From Hyphomicrobiales bacterium (GTDB taxonomy: Bacteria; Pseudomonadota; Alphaproteobacteria; Rhizobiales; Beijerinckiaceae), in NCBI GenBank assembly GCA_026400565.1, contig JAPLOV010000201.1, positions 1-32,750 of the forward strand: a stretch of DNA of 32,750 nt, in the 5' to 3' direction. Below the pieces are notes generated by a model. That model saw only the letters and a program-made list of their open reading frames with translations. It did not search any database and was not told the DNA's origin. Shown here piece by piece: positions 27,185 through 32,750 of the stretch. The translations under genes were made by a program, and so were the position numbers. How positions within the stretch are numbered: position 1 is the first letter of the stretch; every line of letters begins with the position of its first letter.

Positions 27185-28158
27185 GCGAAGCCTTCCAGAT
27201 CATCCTGCTCGCGGTGGACTCCGCCATCCGGCTGTCCGTGCCGCTGCTCTTCGCCTGTCTGGCCGGGCTCTACTCGGAGCGCGCCGGGGTCGTCGACATC
27301 GGGCTTGAAGGCAAGATGCTGATCGGGGCCTTTGCGGCGGGCGCGACCGCCAGCCTGGTGCCCAATCCCTGGATGGGCCTGCTGGCGGCGGTTCTGGCCT
27401 CGGTCCTGTTCGCACTGGTGCACGGCTTTGCCTCGATCACCCAGCGCGGCAACCAGATCGTCGCGGGTGTGGCCATCAATGTGCTGGCATCGGGGCTGAC
27501 GGCGATCCTCGGCAATGCCTGGTTCAACCAGGGCGGCCGGACGCCGCAACTGCCAAGCGGGGCGCGCTTCAACGAGATCGTGCTGCCCTTCGCGGAGAGC
27601 GCGCGCGCCATCCCTGTGTTCGGGGCGATCTACGCGGAGGTCATCTCGGGCCATTCGGTGCTGGTCTATGGCGCGCTGGCGCTGGTGCCGCTGACCTGGT
27701 TCATCCTTTATCGCACCCGTTGGGGGCTGCGCCTGCGTGCTGTCGGCGAAAATCCCGCCGCCGTCGACACGGCGGGTCTTTCGGTGACGGCGCTGCGCTA
27801 TTCGGCGGTGATCATGGCCGGCATTCTGTGCGGCTTCGGGGGGGCTTATCTGGCCATCGCCCAGTCGGCCGGGTTCATCACCGACATGACCGCGGGCAAG
27901 GGCTTCATCGCGCTTGCGGCGCTGATCTTCGCCAAATGGCGGCCGGTGCCGGCGCTGGGTGCCTGTTTCCTCTTCGGCCTGCTCGATGCCGTGGCCCTGC
28001 GCATTCAGGGCGTCAGCTTCCCGGGCATCGGACAGGTGCCGGTACAGGCCATCCAGGCGCTGCCCTATCTGCTCACAGTGGTGCTGCTGGCCGGCTTCAT
28101 CGGCAAGGCGACGCCGCCCAGGGCCGTCGGCGTGCCCTATCTCAAGGAGCGGTCATGA
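27181..28158 (+). CDS. ABC transporter permease (nucleoside type)
   Basis: ERAGVVDIGLEGKMLIGAF and RAVGENPAAVDTAGLSVTALR; ATGA overlap with the upstream permease. Confidence 0.94.
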   Translation: MSEAFQIILLAVDSAIRLSVPLLFACLAGLYSERAGVVDIGLEGKMLIGAFAAGATASLVPNPWMGLLAAVLASVLFALVHGFASITQRGNQIVAGVAINVLASGLTAILGNAWFNQGGRTPQLPSGARFNEIVLPFAESARAIPVFGAIYAEVISGHSVLVYGALALVPLTWFILYRTRWGLRLRAVGENPAAVDTAGLSVTALRYSAVIMAGILCGFGGAYLAIAQSAGFITDMTAGKGFIALAALIFAKWRPVPALGACFLFGLLDAVALRIQGVSFPGIGQVPVQAIQALPYLLTVVLLAGFIGKATPPRAVGVPYLKERS

Positions 28159-28571
28159 CGACGACCATGACTCCCGCCCTGACAGCGCTGTTCGAGGCCG
28201 CGAAAGCCGCGCAGGAACGGGCCTACGTGCCGTATTCGACGTTCCGGGTCGGGGCTGCCGTGCGGTCTGCCAGTGGCGCGATCCATGCCGGCTGCAATGT
28301 CGAGAACGCAGCCTATCCTGTTGGCAATTGCGCCGAGGCCAGCGCCATCGCCGCGATGATCATGGCGGGCGAGACCACCATCATCGAAGCGCTCGTGGTC
28401 GGGGATGGGACCGGCCTGTGCACACCGTGCGGAGGCTGCCGCCAGCGGCTGCGCGAATTCGCCGCGCTGACGACGCCGGTGCATGTCGCCGATCGCGGTG
28501 GTATCCGCCGCAGCTTTACGGTCGATGAGCTTCTGCCGGCCTCGTTCGGCCCCGACAATCTGGCTTCCTGA
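28155..28571 (+). CDS. cdd: Cytidine deaminase
   Basis: YVPYSTFRVGAAV, GCNVENAAYPVGNCAEASAI, CTPCGGCRQRLREF zinc motifs; ATG 28155 overlapping the permease stop. Confidence 0.95.
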   Translation: MTTTMTPALTALFEAAKAAQERAYVPYSTFRVGAAVRSASGAIHAGCNVENAAYPVGNCAEASAIAAMIMAGETTIIEALVVGDGTGLCTPCGGCRQRLREFAALTTPVHVADRGGIRRSFTVDELLPASFGPDNLAS

Positions 28572-28587
28572 CAACAACGAGCGATCC

Positions 28588-29418
28588 ATGGCCTGGCGTG
28601 ATCACCCCGAAAGCCTTTTTGGCGAGGCGGCGGCCTTCGTGGCCGCGCACGGCGTCGAGGCGCCGGACCTGGCGATCATCCTTGGGTCGGGCCTCGGCTC
28701 GCTGGCGGACGAGATCGAGGGAGCCGTCACCATTCCCTTCGCCGAAATCCCCGGGTTTCCGCGCGGGCAGGTGTCGGGCCATGCCAAGGCGCTGGTCTCG
28801 GGGATGCTCGAGGGCCGCCGCGTGATCGTGTTTGCCGGCCGTTCCCACTACTACGAGGGCGGCGATCCGGCGGTGATGAAGGTGCCGCTCGGGCTTCTGA
28901 CCCGGCTCGGCGCACCACCCGTGCTGGCCACAAACGCCGCCGGCTCGGTCAATCCGGCCATGGCCCCCGGCGACGTGGTGGCGATCAGCGACCATATCAG
29001 CCTTGGCGCGCCCAACCCGCTGGTGGGAGACACGGACGAACGGCGCTTTGTGCCGATGGCCGGGGCCTACAGCCCGGCGCTGAGGGCGCGGCTGCAACGG
29101 GCGGCTGCCCGGGCGCAACATGCGCTGGCCGAAGGCATCTACATGTGGTGGACCGGCCCCAGCTTCGAGACGCCGGCCGAGATCAGGCTAGCGCAGCGGG
29201 TCGGTGCCGATCTTGTCGGGATGTCGACGGTGCCGGAGGTGATCATGGCGCGGCGCCTCGGACTCGAGATCGCAGCCTTGTCGATTGTCACCAACTATGG
29301 CACCGGCATGCAGGTGGTCGCGCCGAACCACATGGAAACCAAGCATGTGGCCGATGCCGCCGCGCCGCGCCTCAAGCGGCTGGTGCGAGCCTTTCTGAAG
29401 GAGAGCGAGCATGGCTGA
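28588..29418 (+). CDS. Purine-nucleoside phosphorylase
   Basis: AIILGSGLGSLADEIEG, GRSHYYEGGDPAVMKVPLGLLTRLGAPPVLATNAAGSVN, GPSFETPAEIRLAQRVGADLVGMSTVPEVI. Confidence 0.95.
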   Translation: MAWRDHPESLFGEAAAFVAAHGVEAPDLAIILGSGLGSLADEIEGAVTIPFAEIPGFPRGQVSGHAKALVSGMLEGRRVIVFAGRSHYYEGGDPAVMKVPLGLLTRLGAPPVLATNAAGSVNPAMAPGDVVAISDHISLGAPNPLVGDTDERRFVPMAGAYSPALRARLQRAAARAQHALAEGIYMWWTGPSFETPAEIRLAQRVGADLVGMSTVPEVIMARRLGLEIAALSIVTNYGTGMQVVAPNHMETKHVADAAAPRLKRLVRAFLKESEHG

Positions 29419-30190
29419 GAGCAAGCCCGGGGCCGATGCCCTTCTGGCGTGGCGCGCGCTGGCGCTGCTGGACCTGACCGATCTGGGCGATCAGGCCAGC
29501 GAGGCCGGCACCTTGCAGCTTTGTGCGAGGGCCGTCGCTGCGCCGCAGGCCGTCGCCGCCGTGTGCATCTGGCCGCAATTTGTCAGCCTCGCCCGGCGCA
29601 CGCTGGGCAGCAGCGCCGTCAGGGTCGCCACCGTGGTGAACTTCCCCGCCGGCGGGACCAATGTCGGCCGCATTTCGGGCGATACGACCGAGGCCATCGG
29701 CGACGGCGCCGACGAGATCGATCTGGTGATGCCCTACAGGGCCTTCCTGCAGGGCGATGCCGAGGTGGCCGCCGACATGATCGCCGAGATCAAGGCGATC
29801 TGCGGATCGACACTGCTCAAGGTCATTCTCGAAACCGGTGCCTATCCCGACATTGCCAGCATCCGGGCGGCGAGCGATCTCGCCATCCGGGCCGGAGCCG
29901 ACTTCATCAAGACCTCGACCGGCAAGATCGCGCAATCGGCCACAGCGGAGGCGGCCCGGGTGATGCTGGAGGCGATCAAGGCCAGCCATCAACCCGTGGG
30001 GCTGAAGCCTTCGGGCGGCATCCGCACGCTGGCCGATGCCGGCGTCTACCTCGCCCTGGCAGACGAGATCATGGGTCCTTCCTGGGCCAACCCGCGCACC
30101 TTCAGGTTCGGGGCGAGCGGACTGCATCAGGTGCTGGTGGATGTCCTCGGCGGCCAGAAGGGCGCGGAAAGCGGCGACGGGGTCTATTGA
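29411..30190 (+). CDS. deoC: Deoxyribose-phosphate aldolase
   Basis: [35 protein letters not shown] (Schiff-base Lys), [14 protein letters not shown]. Confidence 0.96.
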   Translation: MAESKPGADALLAWRALALLDLTDLGDQASEAGTLQLCARAVAAPQAVAAVCIWPQFVSLARRTLGSSAVRVATVVNFPAGGTNVGRISGDTTEAIGDGADEIDLVMPYRAFLQGDAEVAADMIAEIKAICGSTLLKVILETGAYPDIASIRAASDLAIRAGADFIKTSTGKIAQSATAEAARVMLEAIKASHQPVGLKPSGGIRTLADAGVYLALADEIMGPSWANPRTFRFGASGLHQVLVDVLGGQKGAESGDGVY

Positions 30191-31512
30191 TGGGTTTTCT
30201 GCCGCAGGAAATCATCCGCCGCAAACGCGACGGGGCGGAACTGACGCCAGCCGAGATCGGCCAGATGATCGGTGGCCTGACGGACGGGAGCGTCACCGAA
30301 GGGCAGGCGGCGGCTTTTGCCATGGCCGTGTTCTTCCGCGACATGACCACCCGCGAGCGCGTGGCGCTGACCGAGGCGATGCGCGATTCCGGCACGGTGC
30401 TGGACTGGAGCGACCTGCCGGGCCCGGCGCTCGACAAGCATTCCACTGGCGGGGTCGGCGACACGGTGTCCCTGATGCTGGGGCCTGCGGTTGCGGCCTG
30501 CGGCGGGTTCGTTCCGATGATTTCGGGGCGCGGGCTCGGCCATACCGGCGGCACCCTCGACAAGCTTGACAGCGTACCCGGCTATATCACGCAGCCCGAC
30601 AACGCGCTGTTCCGCAAGGTTGTGCGCGAGACCGGTTGCGCGATCATCGGCCAGACGGCCGATCTCGCCCCGGCAGACAAGCGGCTCTATGGCATCCGCG
30701 ACGTGACCGCGACGGTGGAATCGGTGCCGCTGATCACGGCGTCGATCCTGTCCAAGAAGCTGTCCGCCGGCCTGCACGGGCTGGCCATGGACGTGAAGAC
30801 AGGCTCCGGCGCCTTCATGCCCACGCTGGAACGCTCGCGCGAACTGGCGCGGGCGCTGGTCTCGGTGTCGAACGGGGCCGGCCTTGCCACCACCGCCCTG
30901 ATCACCGACATGGACGCGCCGTTGGCTGATGCTGCGGGCAACGGGCTCGAAGTGCGCTATGCGATCGACTACCTGACCGGCACCCGGCGCGAGGTGCGGA
31001 TGCACGAGATCACGCTGGCCCTTGGGGCGGAAATGCTGGTTCTCGGCAATCTGGCCACCAGCCTTCACGATGGCCGCAGCCGGATGGAGAGGGCCATCGC
31101 CTCGGGCGCGGCGGCCGACGTCTTCCAGAGGATGGTCAGCGCGCTCGGCGGTCCACCGGACCTGATGTCGCGGCCCGGAGCCCACCTTCGCGCCGCCCCG
31201 CTGGTGCAGGCCGCGTGGGCCCCGCAGCCCGGCTTCGTCAGCGCCATCGACACCCGCGCGGTCGGGATCGCCGTGGTCGAACTTGGCGGCGGACGGACAC
31301 GCTCGCAGGACCCTGTCAATCATGCCGTGGGGCTGACCGCGCTGGCGGGGCTGGGCGACGAGGTTGGCCCGAACCGTCCGCTGGCCCTGATCCATGCCGA
31401 GGACGAGGCCTCGCTGGCCCGGGCCGCAAGCCGGCTCGTCGCTGCCTACACCGTGTCGGATGCGCGCACCGCGCTGCCAGGCTCGGTCATCATCGAACGG
31501 ATCGGCGCATGA
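30190..31512 (+). CDS. deoA: Thymidine phosphorylase
   Basis: ATG 30190 (TGATG overlap with deoC): [71 protein letters not shown]. Confidence 0.95.
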   Translation: MGFLPQEIIRRKRDGAELTPAEIGQMIGGLTDGSVTEGQAAAFAMAVFFRDMTTRERVALTEAMRDSGTVLDWSDLPGPALDKHSTGGVGDTVSLMLGPAVAACGGFVPMISGRGLGHTGGTLDKLDSVPGYITQPDNALFRKVVRETGCAIIGQTADLAPADKRLYGIRDVTATVESVPLITASILSKKLSAGLHGLAMDVKTGSGAFMPTLERSRELARALVSVSNGAGLATTALITDMDAPLADAAGNGLEVRYAIDYLTGTRREVRMHEITLALGAEMLVLGNLATSLHDGRSRMERAIASGAAADVFQRMVSALGGPPDLMSRPGAHLRAAPLVQAAWAPQPGFVSAIDTRAVGIAVVELGGGRTRSQDPVNHAVGLTALAGLGDEVGPNRPLALIHAEDEASLARAASRLVAAYTVSDARTALPGSVIIERIGA

Positions 31513-32453
31513 GCCTGCTGATCGCCATGACCGGCTGGGATCTGGAAAGCTGGCGGCAGCGCTTCCAGCGGCACCTGCCTGCCCTTGAGATCGTCGCGCT
31601 CGGCGAAGCGTTCGACCGGCGCAACGTGCGCTTCGCGGCAACCTGGAAGCATCCGGAAGGCTCGCTTGCGGGCCTTCCCCAGCTTGAGGCGATCTTTTCG
31701 CTTGGTGCCGGCGTCGACCACCTGTTCGCCGACAGGAGCCTGCCGGATGTGGCGCTGGCACGGGTGGTCGATCCTGACCTGACGGCGCGGATGAGCGAGT
31801 ATGTCGTGCTGCACTGCCTGATCGCCCTGCGCCAGCAGCGGCTTTATGACCGCCAGCAGCGCGAGGCCGCCTGGATCGACGACCGTGACCAGCCAGCGGC
31901 ACGCGATGTCCGCGTCGGCATCCTGGGCATGGGCGTGCTGGGGCTTGACGCCGCCGGCAAGCTGATGGCGCTGGGCTTCGACGTGGCCTGCTGGAGCCGC
32001 ACCCGCCGCGATGTGCAGGGCCTCGCCGGCTTTGCGGGCGCGGAGGGGCTCGGGCCCTTCCTCGCCCGCACAGACATTCTGGTGAACCTGCTGCCGGCCA
32101 CCCCGGACACGGCAGGCATCCTGAACCGCGGGATGTTCACGCAGCTGGCCCGCGATGGTCGGCTGGGCGCACCGATGCTGATCAACGCCGGACGCGGGGC
32201 CTCGCAGGACGAGAACGACATCCTCGCCTGCCTCGATGACGGCACCTTGCAGCATGCCACGCTCGACGTGTTCCGCACCGAGCCCCTGCCTGCTGCCTCA
32301 AGGTTCTGGTCGCATCCTCGCGTCAGCGTCACGCCGCACAACGCGGCGATGAGCGACCCCGATGCCATCTGCGCCCTGATCGCACGCCAGATCGACCGGC
32401 TGGAACGCGGCCTGCCGCTGGAATACCCGGTCGAGCGGGGGCGGGGGTATTGA
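31509..32453 (+). CDS. GhrA-like glyoxylate/hydroxypyruvate reductase (D-2-hydroxyacid dehydrogenase)
   Basis: ATG 31509 (ATGA overlap with deoA): [79 protein letters not shown]. Confidence 0.9.
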   Translation: MSLLIAMTGWDLESWRQRFQRHLPALEIVALGEAFDRRNVRFAATWKHPEGSLAGLPQLEAIFSLGAGVDHLFADRSLPDVALARVVDPDLTARMSEYVVLHCLIALRQQRLYDRQQREAAWIDDRDQPAARDVRVGILGMGVLGLDAAGKLMALGFDVACWSRTRRDVQGLAGFAGAEGLGPFLARTDILVNLLPATPDTAGILNRGMFTQLARDGRLGAPMLINAGRGASQDENDILACLDDGTLQHATLDVFRTEPLPAASRFWSHPRVSVTPHNAAMSDPDAICALIARQIDRLERGLPLEYPVERGRGY

Positions 32454-32472
32454 AGGGGCTCTGGCCATGCCG

Positions 32473-32500
32473 GCGCGGATTTTTCTGCGCGGATTTTTCT
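32473..32500. repeat. Perfect 14-bp tandem duplication upstream of rpsO
   Basis: gcgcggatttttct x2, identical. Confidence 0.93.
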
Positions 32501-32536
32501 GGCCTTGGCCGCCAATCTCGCCTATAGCGCAGCCGT

Positions 32537-32615
32537 CCGGAGACATGTGCTCCGGTGCCCGACCTTGCTGGACGACATCCCGGCAAGGCCGATTCTGAAA
32601 CCCCTTTTCGAAAGG
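32537..32615 (+). promoter_or_regulatory. Structured rpsO 5' leader (candidate S15 autoregulatory element)
   Basis: Hairpins: ccggag-N7-ctccgg (32537-32555); ccttgctgg-N8-ccggcaagg with one G-U (32563-32588); cctttTCGaaagg (32603-32615), which covers the AAAGGA Shine-Dalgarno. Confidence 0.5.
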
Positions 32616-32623
32616 ATGACACG

Positions 32624-32750
32624 ATGTCGATTTCGGCTGAGCGCAAGACCGCGCTCGTTTCTGAATATGCCACCAAGCCCGGCGATACCGGCTCTCCGGA
32701 GGTCCAGGTTGCGATCCTCACCACGCGCATCAACAACCTGACCGGACACT
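32624..32750 (+). CDS. rpsO: 30S ribosomal protein S15 (truncated by window end)
   Basis: [42 protein letters not shown], canonical S15 N-terminus; AAAGGA Shine-Dalgarno. Confidence 0.97.
   Translation, partial: MSISAERKTALVSEYATKPGDTGSPEVQVAILTTRINNLTGH

Noticed and set aside
30184-31902. 572-aa minus-strand ORF
   Set aside because: Antisense across deoA and the start of the reductase gene; Arg/Gly/His-rich composition typical of a shadow ORF.

Overview
Window of GC-rich DNA with alphaproteobacterial character (order Hyphomicrobiales is my inference from gene content). It looks chromosomal: I see no tRNA, rRNA, CRISPR array, transposase, phage module or recognisable defence system. From left to right: a partial NAD-dependent epimerase; a minus-strand M17 aminopeptidase / MarR / NlpC-P60 run; a complete-looking Tad (Flp) pilus locus at about 3.77-16.15 kb (tadD; tadC, tadB, cpaF/tadA, cpaE/tadZ, cpaD, cpaC, cpaB, cpaA, flp; then a divergent stand-alone secretin-N-domain protein and two TadE-like pseudopilins); phosphomannomutase/phosphoglucomutase; hemW; an LpoA-like lipoprotein; rsmI; gshB; a MoeB/ThiF-family protein; a BMP-type nucleoside ABC importer with a salvage operon (cdd, punA-like, deoC, deoA) ending in a ghrA-like reductase; and the 5' end of rpsO. 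The gene families are all known. The most interesting signals are non-coding: a ~26% GC, 200-bp island at the flp divergent promoter; CtrA-like TTAA-N7-TTAA sites in several intergenic regions (one perfect); terminator-like hairpins between flp and cpaA and between the BMP gene and its ATPase; a structured rpsO leader; and repeated 13-15 bp tandem duplications, several in frame inside signal peptides (most clearly RALPG x4 in CpaC). I did not find a convincing wholly new biological system.
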